Positions 46,885 through 56,873 of a stretch of DNA of 64,000 nucleotides are shown here, piece after piece; the stretch's first letter is position 1, and every line of letters begins with the position of its first letter. Under the pieces are notes generated by a model. That model was not told the DNA's origin. It saw only the letters and a list, made by a program, of their open reading frames with translations, and did not search any database. This DNA is from Thalassospira profundimaris (GTDB taxonomy: Bacteria > Pseudomonadota > Alphaproteobacteria > Rhodospirillales > Thalassospiraceae): the NCBI RefSeq assembly GCF_003326755.1, contig NZ_JPWH01000001.1:180227-244226 (forward strand), written 5' to 3'. The position numbers and the translations under genes were made by a program.

Positions 46885-47853
46885 ATGGCGATGGACAGGA
46901 CGCCGATGCGCCTGAGCGGAAATTTGCGCGGCGTGCTGTGGATGACCGGGGCGATGGCTTCGGGTATTTTTGTTGATGTTTGCGCCAAAATGGTTTCGGC
47001 TGACGTGCCGACAGCGCAGATTCTTGCCATGCGGGCCATCATCACGGTGGTGATTTTTCTCGCCGTGCTCAAATTTGTTGGTGTGCGTCAAATTCGCACC
47101 CGTCGTCCCTATGGTCATTTGCTGCGCGGCGTCATCTGGTACGGGTCGCTGTTTTGCGTGTTTTTCGCCCTTCGGCAGATGAGCATCAGCGAGGTGAATG
47201 CCTATCTGTTTATCGAGGCATTGCTTACAGTTTTGCTTTCTGTGGTGTTTTTGGGGGAAAGGCTGACGGCCCGTAAACTGGGCGCAACCCTTCTGGGTCT
47301 TGGTGGCGTCTGGATCATGTGTGTGCCGAAAATGGATGGTTTTGGCGTGCCGCTCGGCGTTGCCGCCGCATTGGTTGGCGCGTTTTGTTTTTCCGCGCAA
47401 ACCATGTTGGCCAAGGTGCTGACGCGCACGGAAACCAATTTTTCCATGCTGTTCTGGCCGCAAATTGTGGCGGTGGTCATCTGGGTGCCGGTGGGGATCA
47501 TGCTGTGGCAGCCTGCCGCACTGTCGGACTGGGTTTTTTCCGGTGGTGCCGGGTTTTTTGCCATGCTGACCAATTATCTGGTGCTCCGTGCGGTGCGTGT
47601 GGCCGATGCCAGTGTCATTTCGCCAGCGGCCTATACCGCATTGCCGTTTTCGGTGGCCGTTGATCTGGTGTTTTTCGATGTGCTGCCGATGCCGATTGTT
47701 TTTGTTGGCGCCGGGCTGGTGATTTTTGCCGTCATGATGCTGGATTTCAAGGGCACGGCCAAACCGGCCCCGTCTGCGGATCAGAATAAGGGTGAAGACG
47801 AAGATGCTGCTGCGATCGCACCATCAGAGCAGCCCGCCGAAGCCCGCACTTAG
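46885..47853 (+). CDS. EamA/DMT-type transporter
   Basis: A ten-helix drug/metabolite transporter-family protein of about 322 residues, with two EamA repeats; membrane segments include LRGVLWMTGAMASGIFVDV and SVVFLGERLTARKLGATLLG. The substrate is not predictable. I use the start at 46885, since the longer frame from 46756 reads through unrelated sequence; an ATG at 46891 is also possible. The C-terminal tail is acidic. It is divergent from the LysR gene. Confidence 0.87.
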   Translation: MAMDRTPMRLSGNLRGVLWMTGAMASGIFVDVCAKMVSADVPTAQILAMRAIITVVIFLAVLKFVGVRQIRTRRPYGHLLRGVIWYGSLFCVFFALRQMSISEVNAYLFIEALLTVLLSVVFLGERLTARKLGATLLGLGGVWIMCVPKMDGFGVPLGVAAALVGAFCFSAQTMLAKVLTRTETNFSMLFWPQIVAVVIWVPVGIMLWQPAALSDWVFSGGAGFFAMLTNYLVLRAVRVADASVISPAAYTALPFSVAVDLVFFDVLPMPIVFVGAGLVIFAVMMLDFKGTAKPAPSADQNKGEDEDAAAIAPSEQPAEART

Positions 47854-47897
47854 GCCAGATTTGGCCCGGACCATATATTTGGGTCCGGGCTGATTTT

Positions 47898-48245
47898 TCA
47901 GGCATTGTGGTGGCGTTGGGAATCTCCGGGCACCTCGTTTCTGTTGGTCATGCCGTAATCGCGAGCAACCTTGGCAACGCGCAGGCGGTAATCCTCGAAT
48001 ATGCGTGCCCGTCCCTTTGACTGTGCTGTGCGATGTTCTTCAAGGCTACGCCAGGCCTTGATCGCCTTTTCATCGCGCCAAAAGGAAAGCGAGAGAATCT
48101 TGCCCGGTGTGGTGAGGCTTTCAAACCTTTCGATCGAGATAAAGCCGTCTATGTCATCGAGCAAGGGACGCAGCGCAGCAGCAATGTCGAAATAGTCGGA
48201 TTTATGATCGGGCCGGGGCAGGGCCTCGAAAATAACGGCGATCAT
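47898..48245 (-). CDS. Antibiotic biosynthesis monooxygenase-domain protein
   Basis: This 115-residue protein fits the ABM dimeric alpha/beta-barrel fold: AVIFEALPRPDHKSDYFD, DIDGFISIERFESLTTPGKIL, SLSFWRDEKAIKAWRSL. Members include monooxygenases and heme-degrading-like proteins, and substrate is unknown. The ATG lies four bases inside the NIPSNAP gene stop, so the two genes are translationally coupled. Confidence 0.88.
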   Translation of the reverse strand: MIAVIFEALPRPDHKSDYFDIAAALRPLLDDIDGFISIERFESLTTPGKILSLSFWRDEKAIKAWRSLEEHRTAQSKGRARIFEDYRLRVAKVARDYGMTNRNEVPGDSQRHHNA

Positions 48246-48571
48246 GGTTCGATCCTTTGCGCATGCGGGCCGGAGGCCAGCGTGTAAAATTGCCGTTCTT
48301 CGCGGCGAATGAATTGTTCTTTGTGCGCGAATCGGTAGTTTTCCTGTCCCAGTGGGTCGGCCATTAAACGGGCGCGATAGGCTTCGTAAGCGGCAAGGCC
48401 GGGCAGGGTATAAACCCCGTAGGCAGTGGTGGTTGTGCCTTCATGCGGGGCGAAATAACCGATTAAATCGGCCCCGCACCGCGGAATCGCCTGGCCCCAG
48501 TTGCGGGCATATTCGGCGAAGGCATCTTTTTTATAGGGATCGATTTCATAACGGATAAAACAGGTCAGCAT
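48242..48571 (-). CDS. NIPSNAP family protein
   Basis: The 109-residue protein has the NIPSNAP pattern, starting MLTCFIRYEIDPYKKDAF and with YGVYTLPGLAAYEAYRAR. It has the same alpha/beta-barrel class as the ABM protein encoded downstream with a 4-base overlap, so a small complex is plausible. The precise role is not known. A DMT transporter gene lies upstream on the same strand. Confidence 0.88.
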   Translation of the reverse strand: MLTCFIRYEIDPYKKDAFAEYARNWGQAIPRCGADLIGYFAPHEGTTTTAYGVYTLPGLAAYEAYRARLMADPLGQENYRFAHKEQFIRREERQFYTLASGPHAQRIEP

Positions 48572-48634
48572 TTTCGGGTTCCTTTTTGATTTTACGCATA
48601 AGACAAATTTGGGTGAGGGGTGGTCGTTGCGGCA

Positions 48635-49591
48635 TCAATCCTGTTTTTGTGTCGGGGCAGCAGGTTTGGATGTGATTTCAGAAGGTCTGATTGCGGGTAT
48701 TCCGGTGGTTTTGGGCCAATTCAGAATGATTACACCGGTCAGTGCGATTGCGATGCCAAGAAGGGTGCGAGGGCCGGGATCTTCGTGCAGAAGAAAAATG
48801 CCAAGGAAAACGCCAATACCGGCACGCAGATAGCTTTGGCTGGCAACCCCCATCGGCCCCAGTGTTTTCACCAGCCGGAAATAGAGCAGCAGCGCCACAC
48901 CGGTACAAAAAACCGAGAGGATGACGATAGCGCCAATGGCAGAGAAGGAAGGTCGTAACGCCCAGGGGTGATCGTTGATCAGGCACAGCGGGATCAGCCA
49001 GATCGTTGCCCAGATCATGGTGCCCGCAGCCGTGACGGAAGGGGCAAGAGCGGCAAATTTTTTGCCATAAAGGGCACCGCAGGCATAAAGAAAAGCGCCG
49101 GTCAAAACCGCCAACTGCCCCATAAGGTGCTGCCCCAAACCATTCAGGGCGGCAGGGCCGACAATAAGAATGACCCCAGCCAGCCCCGTTAAGGCACCTA
49201 CAAGTTTTAACCCGTTTACCTGATTGTGGCGGACCAGCAGCAGCGAGATGAAAAACAGAAAAACCGGCGATGTGGAATTCAGTACGCTGGCAAGGCCGCT
49301 ATCAACATATTGCTGCCCCCAGGCCAGGATCGTCCAGGCACCGATCGAATTGAAAAAGGCCTGTAACAGGAATTGTGCCCAGATTTTCGCATCACGGGGA
49401 AAATGCTGTTTTTGCATGTAAACAATGACGGTCAAAAAGACCGCGGCGATGCTGACGCGCAAGGCAATCAGTGTTAGCGGTGGAATTTCCCCCACGGCAA
49501 TTTTGATAAAAATATAGGACGACCCCCACAACAGGGCCAAGATTCCCAATAACAGAAGTTCGCCCATAAAGGCGGTACGCGACAGGATCAT
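48635..49591 (-). CDS. EamA/DMT-type transporter
   Basis: A second ten-helix EamA family transporter of about 318 residues, with MGELLLLGILALLWGSSYIF at the N terminus and typical repeat halves. The start at 49591 has GGAG about eight bases upstream (AGGGAG), while the reading from 49630 is an extension. Its divergent neighbour is an ArsR regulator. Substrate unknown. Confidence 0.88.
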   Translation of the reverse strand: MILSRTAFMGELLLLGILALLWGSSYIFIKIAVGEIPPLTLIALRVSIAAVFLTVIVYMQKQHFPRDAKIWAQFLLQAFFNSIGAWTILAWGQQYVDSGLASVLNSTSPVFLFFISLLLVRHNQVNGLKLVGALTGLAGVILIVGPAALNGLGQHLMGQLAVLTGAFLYACGALYGKKFAALAPSVTAAGTMIWATIWLIPLCLINDHPWALRPSFSAIGAIVILSVFCTGVALLLYFRLVKTLGPMGVASQSYLRAGIGVFLGIFLLHEDPGPRTLLGIAIALTGVIILNWPKTTGIPAIRPSEITSKPAAPTQKQD

Positions 49592-49673
49592 TGTTTTCTC
49601 CCTGGATGAAAACGTGACGTGCTCGCCCATTATCGCGATTGTTTTGCACGAATGTTTCGATTAAGATCGAATT

Positions 49674-50369
49674 ATGAAAGAAGGACCGGATATTGCCCGT
49701 GTGGCCGCTTTGATTGGGGATCCGGCGCGGGCCAACATGTTGACCGCGCTGATGTCTGGCCGTGCCTTAACCGCAACCGAATTGGCCCTGGAGGCCGGTG
49801 TGACCGCGCAGACGGCCAGTTCGCATTTGGCAAAACTGCATGAAGGCGGGATTGTTGCCGCCCGCAAGCAGGGGCGACATCGTTATTTCACCCTTGATAA
49901 TCCCGATATTGTCGAACTTCTGGAAAATCTGATGGGGATTGCCCAGCGCACCGGGCATAACCGGGTGCGGACGGGACCAAAGGACCCGGCCCTGCGCAAG
50001 GCCCGTATTTGTTATGACCATCTTGCCGGCGAAATGGGCGTTGCCCTGTTCGAGAATTTGCAACAGCGGCAGTTTATCGTTTTTGACGATAGCGGCGAGA
50101 TGCGCATCAGCAAACAGGGCGCGGCCTTTGTGCAGGATTTTGGCCTGGATTTGGTGCAGATGCGGCAAATGCGCCGTCCCCTGTGCCGGGAATGCCTGGA
50201 CTGGAGCATGCGGCGGTCGCATTTGGCAGGAGCCTTGGGCGCCGGGTTGTTACAACGCATGTTTGAGCTCGGCTGGGCCAGAAAATCAAACGAATCGCGC
50301 GTGATTGATTTTACCCCGACCGGGGAAAAGGCGTTTTACGACCTGTTTGCCGCGCTTCCCAATAACTGA
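49674..50369 (+). CDS. ArsR-type HTH regulator
   Basis: The 231-residue protein has an ArsR winged helix in the first 90 residues (LTATELALEAGVTAQTASSHLAKLHEGGIVAARKQGRHRYF in pieces), followed by a longer C-terminal domain. It is divergent from the DMT transporter gene, which is therefore a likely target. The last 34 bases overlap the 3' end of convergent cobB. No metal-binding CxC site is seen in the HTH. Confidence 0.85.
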   Translation: MKEGPDIARVAALIGDPARANMLTALMSGRALTATELALEAGVTAQTASSHLAKLHEGGIVAARKQGRHRYFTLDNPDIVELLENLMGIAQRTGHNRVRTGPKDPALRKARICYDHLAGEMGVALFENLQQRQFIVFDDSGEMRISKQGAAFVQDFGLDLVQMRQMRRPLCRECLDWSMRRSHLAGALGAGLLQRMFELGWARKSNESRVIDFTPTGEKAFYDLFAALPNN

Positions 50370-51097
50370 TCAACAAAAGCGGGCACGGTTTGGGTGGCCG
50401 GACCATAGATCGCATGGTCAAACAGGCTGGCCCCGTCGCTGGGTTCCAGATTGATCTCGATGGTTTCGGCCTGGGCATGGTGATGGGCAATTTCCACAAA
50501 CCCTGCCGCCGGATACACATTGCCCGATGTGCCGATGGAGATAAACAGCCCGCAATTTTCCAGGGCCTGATAAATCCGTTCCATCTCCAGCGGCATTTCG
50601 CCAAACCACACCACATGGGGCCGCAGCCCGCCGGTTTTGTCACAGGACGGGCAGGTATCGGTTGCGCCCAAATCATTTTGCCACGGCGAAATGGCTTCGC
50701 AATGATGACAGCGTATTTTCAGCAATTCGCCGTGCATGTGGATCAGGTTTTTGCTGCCTGCGCGACTATGCAGGTCATCAATATTTTGCGTTACCAGCAA
50801 CACATCCCCGGGCCATTCCCGTTCCAGCCGGGCCAGAGCGAGATGGGCGGCATTGGGAATGACCGCTGTATCATGCAAAATTTTGCGCCGGTCATTGTAA
50901 AATGACTGCACCAGATCGGGGTTGGCGATGAAGGCTTCGGGGGTGGCAACTTCGGAAATATCGTATTTGGCCCAAATGCCATCCGGGTCGCGAAAGGTGT
51001 GTAACCCGCTTTCACGCGAAATGCCTGCTCCGGTTAAAATAACAATGGGTGCGGCTTCATCGCGCAATATATCCGTCAACGTCCTGGAAATTGTCAT
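50336..51097 (-). CDS. cobB: NAD-dependent protein deacylase (sirtuin, CobB)
   Basis: This 253-residue sirtuin removes acyl groups from lysine using NAD. Motifs are VILTGAGISRESGLHTFRD, TQNIDDLHSRAGS, MHGELLKIRCHHC with zinc ligands continuing at CPSCDKTGGLRP, and VVWFGEMPLEME. It resembles CobB type III sirtuins. It ends inside the ArsR gene on the other strand. Confidence 0.95.
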   Translation of the reverse strand: MTISRTLTDILRDEAAPIVILTGAGISRESGLHTFRDPDGIWAKYDISEVATPEAFIANPDLVQSFYNDRRKILHDTAVIPNAAHLALARLEREWPGDVLLVTQNIDDLHSRAGSKNLIHMHGELLKIRCHHCEAISPWQNDLGATDTCPSCDKTGGLRPHVVWFGEMPLEMERIYQALENCGLFISIGTSGNVYPAAGFVEIAHHHAQAETIEINLEPSDGASLFDHAIYGPATQTVPAFVDQLLGSAANRS

Positions 51098-51241
51098 CTT
51101 TGCCCCGAGAAAACATCTGGTCTGGTTGGTTTTGGCGTAGTTTACAGGATCGAACCGGTCTCGGAAACATTGCGAATCGGCATAAAAATGGCCCCGGGCA
51201 GGGTGCGCGCGGGGCCATTCTGGTCCGTTCTGTATCGGCGA

Positions 51242-51892
51242 TCAGGCCGACGTATCGACATTGCTGCCCGGTTCGTCATTGGCATCCGGGGTTGCGTTGC
51301 CCCCCTTGGCAACACCGACCATTGCCGGGCGCAACAGGCGCCCCTTAAGCACGTAACCGGCCTGCATCACCTGGGCGACATGGCCGTCGGGATGCTCCGT
51401 GCTGGGCATTTCAAACACCGCCTGGTGTTTGTTGGGGTCCAGTTTTTCGCCCAGCGGCTCAAGCTTTTCGATGCCGTTCTGCTCGAACGATTTCAAAAGC
51501 GTGCGTTCGGTCATTTCAACGCCTTCGATCAGCGTTTTCATCGCTTCATTCTGCTGTGCACCATCGCCGACAGCCTCAAGGGCGCGGCGCAGATTGTCGC
51601 TGACATCCAAAAGGTCGCGGGCGAATTTGGTAATGGCGTAATTGGCCGAATCCTCGACATCCTTTTTGGCCCGGCGACGGATATTTTCCGCTTCGGCGGC
51701 GGTACGCAGCAGGCGGTCTTTCAGTTCGGCATTTTCGGCCTGCAGGGCGGCAATCACATCATCTGGCGTTTTTGCAGCTTCAGCCTGGTCCTGTGCCACA
51801 TCTTCCTGTGCGGCTTCCTCGGCGGCAACCTGTTCGGCCGGGGAGGCATCGTGCATTTCTTCTTCGGTGGTGTTTTTTGCGGTTTCCGTCAT
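51242..51892 (-). CDS. grpE: Nucleotide exchange factor GrpE
   Basis: GrpE swaps nucleotide in DnaK. The N-terminal acidic coiled-coil region is followed by the family segment AENIRRRAKKDVEDSANYAI and the C-terminal beta domain (HQAVFEMPSTEHPDGHVAQV). I start at the ATG at 51892 (216 residues). It is downstream of hrcA on the same strand, separated by 52 bases, the common heat-shock pair. Confidence 0.94.
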   Translation of the reverse strand: MTETAKNTTEEEMHDASPAEQVAAEEAAQEDVAQDQAEAAKTPDDVIAALQAENAELKDRLLRTAAEAENIRRRAKKDVEDSANYAITKFARDLLDVSDNLRRALEAVGDGAQQNEAMKTLIEGVEMTERTLLKSFEQNGIEKLEPLGEKLDPNKHQAVFEMPSTEHPDGHVAQVMQAGYVLKGRLLRPAMVGVAKGGNATPDANDEPGSNVDTSA

Positions 51893-51944
51893 TGTTGGAC
51901 TACCTTCATTTGTTGTGTGGCCTGACACGCAGCGCCACCTAAAA

Positions 51945-53003
51945 TTAACCAATCAGTCGCCCGACCAGCTTGGCGGTATAGTCGACCAGCGGAATGATGC
52001 GGGCATAATTGATCCGCGTTGGTCCGACAACCCCGATTGCGCCGACAATGCTTCCTTCGGCGTTCTGATAGGGCGATATCACCATCGACAACCCCGATCC
52101 ACCAAACAGCTTGTTTTCGGTGCCGATAAAAATCTGAACGCCCTCCGCTTCCGATGTCACATCCAGAAGCTCGATCATCTGATCGCGTGCTTCCAGAACG
52201 TTAAACAGCCGCCGAACGGTTTCAAGCTGCTCGATCGTGGCAATATTCTCCAGTAGCTGTGACTGACCCTTGATGATCAGTGACGAATCCTTCACCCCAC
52301 CTGCCCAGGTTGCAATACCCGCATCAATCAGGCTGGCCGACAGAACGTCAAGCTCGCTCTGGATGCGTTCGCGTTCGCGTGCGACCAGAAGGCGTGCATC
52401 ATCAAGAGTCTTTCCAGCTAGCTGCGTATTTAGATAATTCGCCGCCTCTGTCAATGCCGAGGTCGGCATATTGGTGGGCACATCAACGATGCGGTTTTCC
52501 ACACTGCCATTTTGCGCCACCAGCACCGCCAGCACCTTGCCCGGCGAAAGGGGTACGAATTCGATCTGTTTCAGGCGCAGCCCGTCGGTTTTGGGGGCAA
52601 CCACCAGCCCGGCACAGCGCGACAGGCCAGAAAGCATGCTGGTGGCCTCGCCCAGCATTTCATCAAGTGAATATCCAGCGCGTTCGCAGTTTTTTGTCAA
52701 CTGGTCGCGTTCGGCATTGGGCAGGTCGCCCACTTCCATCAGCGCGTTGACAAATAACCGCAATCCCTTTTCGCTGGGCAGGCGACCAGCCGAAATATGC
52801 GGGGCGACCAAAAGCCCCTGTTCCTCCAGATCGGCCATGACATTGCGCACGGTTGCCGCCGAAAGTTTTTCCGACAAACGCCGGGCAATGGTCCGCGATC
52901 CGATGGGTTCACCGGTTTCGACATAGGCATCAACGATCTGACGGAACACCTCGCGGGATCGTTCATTCAGATCGCCCAGCATTGTGTTGTCCAAAAGTGT
53001 CAT
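51945..53003 (-). CDS. hrcA: Heat-inducible transcription repressor HrcA
   Basis: HrcA represses chaperone genes by binding CIRCE. The N-terminal HTH and conserved segments GEPIGSRTIARRLSEKLSAA, LEEQGLLVAPHISAGR and PSEKGLRLFVNALMEV are present, with the GAF-like middle domain and end TAKLVGRLIG. At 352 residues it is usual. It is divergent from rph; a CIRCE element was not found in this window, so its targets lie elsewhere. Confidence 0.95.
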   Translation of the reverse strand: MTLLDNTMLGDLNERSREVFRQIVDAYVETGEPIGSRTIARRLSEKLSAATVRNVMADLEEQGLLVAPHISAGRLPSEKGLRLFVNALMEVGDLPNAERDQLTKNCERAGYSLDEMLGEATSMLSGLSRCAGLVVAPKTDGLRLKQIEFVPLSPGKVLAVLVAQNGSVENRIVDVPTNMPTSALTEAANYLNTQLAGKTLDDARLLVARERERIQSELDVLSASLIDAGIATWAGGVKDSSLIIKGQSQLLENIATIEQLETVRRLFNVLEARDQMIELLDVTSEAEGVQIFIGTENKLFGGSGLSMVISPYQNAEGSIVGAIGVVGPTRINYARIIPLVDYTAKLVGRLIG

Positions 53004-53272
53004 CTTAGATCTAAAACCTTGTCATATACGGTTTTGTGCGATCATGAGAATTTAGACACCCCCCGGCGCGGCGTCAATTGCAGGCTGAAACGAGGCGGGT
53101 GACAACAATTTGTCCCCTTGGGACGGACGGGGTGTTTCAGTGCGATCAAACCGGCAAGAAACCGGGGAAAAGGCTGGACCTTTGCCGGGCGGAGCATTAG
53201 CTTGAGGCCATTCTCGATCTGGCGGGGCCCTGATGCCAGCCGGTTTATTCATTTTCTTACGAGGTTTCCTTT

Positions 53273-53989
53273 ATGCGTCCTTCCGGTCGTTCCCTTGATC
53301 AGCTTCGCGATGTCACCATTGAAACCGGTGTCAGCAAATATGCCGAAGGCTCCTGCCTGATTAAATTTGGCGATACCCATGTTTTGTGTACCGCCACGGT
53401 CGAAGACAAGGTGCCGGGCTGGATGCGCAATTCGGGCAAGGGCTGGATCACGGCGGAATATGGCATGCTGCCGCGTGCGACCGATTCGCGCATGCAGCGT
53501 GAAGCCACCCGTGGTGGCCAGTCCGGTCGCACCCAGGAAATCCAGCGCCTGATTGGCCGTTCCATTCGTGCCGTGACCGACCTTAAGGCCATGGGCGAAA
53601 TGCAGATGCGCCTGGATTGTGACGTTATCCAGGCCGATGGCGGCACGCGCACGGCCTCGATCACCGGGGCCTATGTTGCGGCCCATCTGGCCTTTCAGGG
53701 CGTGCGTCGCCTGGGCCTGATCAAGGAAATTCCGTTAACCCAGGCGGTGGCGGCCATTTCGTGTGGTATTTATAACGATACCCCGGTTCTTGACCTTGAT
53801 TACGCCGAAGATAGCAATGCCGGGGCCGACGCCAACTTTGTGCTGGCCGGCAATGGCGGCCTTGTTGAAATTCAGGCCACTGCCGAAGATGTACCGTTTG
53901 AGCGCGCAGCGTTTGATCAGATGCTGGAACTGGCGCGTAAGGGCTGTGACGAACTGTTTGTCAAGCAGCGTCAGGCTCTTGGCTTGTAA
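53273..53989 (+). CDS. rph: Ribonuclease PH
   Basis: RNase PH trims tRNA 3' ends with phosphate. The family start [19 protein letters not shown], the central [19 protein letters not shown] (phosphate and Arg sites) and [20 protein letters not shown] are clear. GAGG nine bases before the ATG supports this start. It is divergent from hrcA; rdgB begins 72 bases after it, so they may share a transcript. Confidence 0.97.
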   Translation: MRPSGRSLDQLRDVTIETGVSKYAEGSCLIKFGDTHVLCTATVEDKVPGWMRNSGKGWITAEYGMLPRATDSRMQREATRGGQSGRTQEIQRLIGRSIRAVTDLKAMGEMQMRLDCDVIQADGGTRTASITGAYVAAHLAFQGVRRLGLIKEIPLTQAVAAISCGIYNDTPVLDLDYAEDSNAGADANFVLAGNGGLVEIQATAEDVPFERAAFDQMLELARKGCDELFVKQRQALGL

Positions 53990-54061
53990 GCCGGTTCTTC
54001 TGATTGCGTATTGGTCCTGATTGTTACTGACAAAGTCACAGGCGAGAAAATAGGCGAGAAA

Positions 54062-54658
54062 ATGGTACGTCGCTTTACCGAAAAGAAACTGGTGATTGCC
54101 AGTCACAACAAAGGCAAGATCGTTGAAATTGCCGAGCTTCTGGCGCCCTTCGGGATCGAGGTTGTCTCGGCCGGGGATCTGGGTTTGCCGGAACCCGAAG
54201 AAACCGAAAATTCCTTTATCGGCAATGCGCAGTTAAAGGCACTGGCGGCAGCACGGGCGGCAAATCTGCCTGCGTTGGCCGATGATTCGGGCATGGCGGT
54301 TTCAGCACTCGATGGGGCACCGGGCATTTATTCCGCCCGCTGGGCCGGGCCGGACCGCGATTTTGATATGGCAATGGAAAAGGTTAACAAGGCGGTGGGC
54401 AACCATCCGGACCGGCGGGCAGAGTTTGTCTGTGCCCTGTCACTGGCCTGGCCCGATGACCATGTTGAAAATTTTGAAGGCCGGATCGAAGGTGATCTGG
54501 TCTGGCCCAAACGGGGTAAAAACGGGTTTGGTTACGACCCGATGTTTCAGCCGCGTGGTTATGATGAAACCTTTGGTGAAATGAGCCCGGCCAAAAAACA
54601 TGACATCAGCCACCGTGCCCGTGCCTTTGACCAATTGGTAAAGGCTTGCTTCGCATAG
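54062..54658 (+). CDS. rdgB: dITP/XTP pyrophosphatase
   Basis: This house-cleaning enzyme removes deaminated purine nucleotides (ITP, XTP). Motifs: [40 protein letters not shown] in pieces, and [12 protein letters not shown] start at the ATG at 54062 (198 residues) because the longer reading adds 17 unrelated residues. It sits between rph and hemW on the plus strand, a common arrangement. Confidence 0.95.
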   Translation: MVRRFTEKKLVIASHNKGKIVEIAELLAPFGIEVVSAGDLGLPEPEETENSFIGNAQLKALAAARAANLPALADDSGMAVSALDGAPGIYSARWAGPDRDFDMAMEKVNKAVGNHPDRRAEFVCALSLAWPDDHVENFEGRIEGDLVWPKRGKNGFGYDPMFQPRGYDETFGEMSPAKKHDISHRARAFDQLVKACFA

Positions 54659-54789
54659 GGATTTTTGGGGCTATCCCCGTGAAATTTCCGGTTTTGGGCA
54701 CCGTCGGTTAACATCGTCGGTGCCTGAACTTTTTCAACCCGGAGCGAAAGACCGGGTTTTTGTGCAAATTTGAAAGAACATTCCCGTAA

Positions 54790-55974
54790 ATGACGCCTGA
54801 AACCGTTCCCTTTGGCATTTATATTCACTGGCCGTTTTGCCTGTCAAAATGCCCCTATTGCGATTTCAACAGCCATATTGCCAGCCATGTGGATCATCAC
54901 CGCTGGCGTGCGGCCCTGCGGGCGGAACTGGCTGCCGGGGCGGCACGGCACCCCGACCGGGTGGTGGGGTCAGTGTTTTTTGGCGGTGGAACACCGTCCC
55001 TGATGGACCCGGAAACGGCGGGGGCGCTGATTGCCGATATTCGCAGCCATTGGCGCATGGCCGATGATGTTGAAATCACGCTGGAGGCCAATCCCGGCAC
55101 GGTCGAGATTGACCGGTTTTCCGCCTTTGCCGCCAATGGCATCAATCGGGTATCGCTGGGGATTCAGGCGCTCAATGATCGCGATCTGGAATTTTTGGGC
55201 CGTGTTCATAACGCGACGGAGGCGCGGCGCGCCCTTGATGTTGCCACCAGCGTGTTTGACCGCTTTTCCTTTGACCTGATTTATGCCCGCCCGGACCATG
55301 ACCCGCAGGCCTGGCGACGCGAATTGCGCGAGGGGCTGGAGATCGCTCGCGGGCATATCTCGCTTTATCAGTTGACCATTGAACCGGGTACACGGTTTTA
55401 CACCCTGCATCAGCGTGGTGAATTGAAGGTACCGGGCGAGGATCTGGCAGCCGAGCTTTATGACATCACCCAGGAAGAAACCGAACGGGCCGGTTATCGC
55501 TGTTACGAGGTGTCCAACCATGCCCGACCGGGGCAGGAAAGCCGCCATAACCTGGTTTACTGGCGTTATGGCGATTATCTGGGTATTGGCCCCGGCGCAC
55601 ATGGCCGTGAAGCCGTGGTGGGCGAGGATGGCCGCATAACGCCAACGGCAGTGCGCCGTCACCGCGCGCCCGATATCTGGCTGGACCGGGTGGAAAAGCT
55701 GGGCCACGGCACACAGGAAGAAGTCGTTCTTGATAATGACGAACGCCTGATTGAAATGGTGATGATGGGCCTGCGTCTGAATGAACCGATTCCCCTGGCC
55801 CGGTTTGAACGCATTGGCGGGGCGGGGCCGCGTGATTTGCTTGATTCAGAGCGGCTTGAAACCCTGATGGCTTCGGGCGATTTGACGTGTGATGAACGCG
55901 GATTGCAGGCCACCCAACAGGGACGCAATCGTCTGAATGCTGTTCTGGGCTATCTTTTTGAGCCAGCGGTTTAA
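54790..55974 (+). CDS. hemW: Radical SAM heme chaperone HemW
   Basis: HemW is a radical SAM protein related to HemN that handles heme. The SAM cluster motif CLSKCPYCDF (Cys x3 Cys x2 Cys) lies at residues 17-26, followed by VFFGGGTPSLMDPETAG and the SAM-binding ITLEANPGTVE. It has the HemW length of about 394 residues and lacks the extra N-terminal region of HemN. Its role in heme transfer is inferred from the family. tRNA-Leu follows. Confidence 0.94.
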   Translation: MTPETVPFGIYIHWPFCLSKCPYCDFNSHIASHVDHHRWRAALRAELAAGAARHPDRVVGSVFFGGGTPSLMDPETAGALIADIRSHWRMADDVEITLEANPGTVEIDRFSAFAANGINRVSLGIQALNDRDLEFLGRVHNATEARRALDVATSVFDRFSFDLIYARPDHDPQAWRRELREGLEIARGHISLYQLTIEPGTRFYTLHQRGELKVPGEDLAAELYDITQEETERAGYRCYEVSNHARPGQESRHNLVYWRYGDYLGIGPGAHGREAVVGEDGRITPTAVRRHRAPDIWLDRVEKLGHGTQEEVVLDNDERLIEMVMMGLRLNEPIPLARFERIGGAGPRDLLDSERLETLMASGDLTCDERGLQATQQGRNRLNAVLGYLFEPAV

Positions 55975-56066
55975 CAGGGGCAGGGAGCGAAATGGCGGAT
56001 TTGCGTCATTTTTGCAGGCCCGTCAAAAAACTGCAAAAAGAAGCGCAAAAACTTTGAAAAAGTTTG

Positions 56067-56094
56067 TTGACACTTGTTTGTCAGCGCGTATATT
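56067..56094 (+). promoter_or_regulatory. Promoter of the tRNA-Leu gene
   Basis: TTGACA (56067-56072), 16 bases, then TATATT (56089-56094), about 48 bases before the tRNA; a near-consensus sigma-70 promoter. Confidence 0.8.
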
Positions 56095-56141
56095 CCGCCC
56101 CGTTCCGGACGACAAATCCGGAGCATCCAACAAGCCCCTAA

Positions 56142-56228
<87 letters not shown>

Positions 56229-56543
56229 TACCCCAAAAACTTAATGTTTTCAAAGGCTTCCGAGCCTGGGGTTTGCTTTTTGTACTACACAAAAGTACTA
56301 CCGATTTCCCTTCCCTGCTGTTTCAATAATTTAGCCAAAAAAGCTGCTTGAGTTGAGAGAGAATGTCAACCGAGCAACTGCATTTACGTTGATCGATTCA
56401 CGACTGCTCAGGTCCAGTTATCGCTTTCGGCTATTAATATTAGATTTATATAATAATCATTTGTTTTCAATGTCTTGTGATTAGGTGGCACTAATTGATG
56501 GACCACCAGTTGTCCGATTGTCACAACAGATAAGGAAAACACA
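56229..56543. other. Left flank of the accessory island after the tRNA
   Basis: The sequence becomes more AT-rich after the tRNA. Apart from the terminator I see no gene. No second copy of the tRNA 3' end is visible within the window, so the far attachment site would lie outside. Confidence 0.5.
56254..56281 (+). terminator. Terminator after tRNA-Leu
   Basis: AGGCT pairs with AGCCT around TCCG, followed by GGGG and a T-rich run. Confidence 0.6.
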
Positions 56544-56873
56544 ATGAATAACCTTCAGGCACAGTACGAAAACATCCGCCGCCAGCTTGGTTTGGCCTAT
56601 CACCTCGGTTTGAGCACACTTCTGGAAATTATGCATGATGGAGAGCCAGACTTAATGGGTGTTGACGAATTGCGTGATGCTCTAGCCGGTTCGGCAGACG
56701 AACGCCTTGACAACGTTCTTGAGCAGTCAAAGCATCTTATTTGCGCCGCTGTTCGCGAAGTTTCCGTTTGTGGAAAGGTCAGCCCATCACGAGCAGCAAG
56801 TCGGCTTCTTGAGATGGCTCATGATGCAGGATTTTGGGAGCTGGCGTTGATGTATCAGCCGAAGTTCCGCTGA
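56544..56873 (+). CDS. Hypothetical protein, 109 aa
   Basis: I do not recognise it. The protein is mostly helical and acidic, with Leu and Ala heptads (ENIRRQLGLAYHLGLSTLLE) and no cysteine motif. AAGGA about nine bases before the ATG supports translation. It is the first gene in the island after the tRNA. Phage or plasmid small proteins look like this, but no role is claimed. Confidence 0.6.
   Translation: MNNLQAQYENIRRQLGLAYHLGLSTLLEIMHDGEPDLMGVDELRDALAGSADERLDNVLEQSKHLICAAVREVSVCGKVSPSRAASRLLEMAHDAGFWELALMYQPKFR

Noticed and set aside
53004-53272. Possible CIRCE element upstream of hrcA
   Set aside because: No TTAGCACTC/GAGTGCTAA dyad is present.
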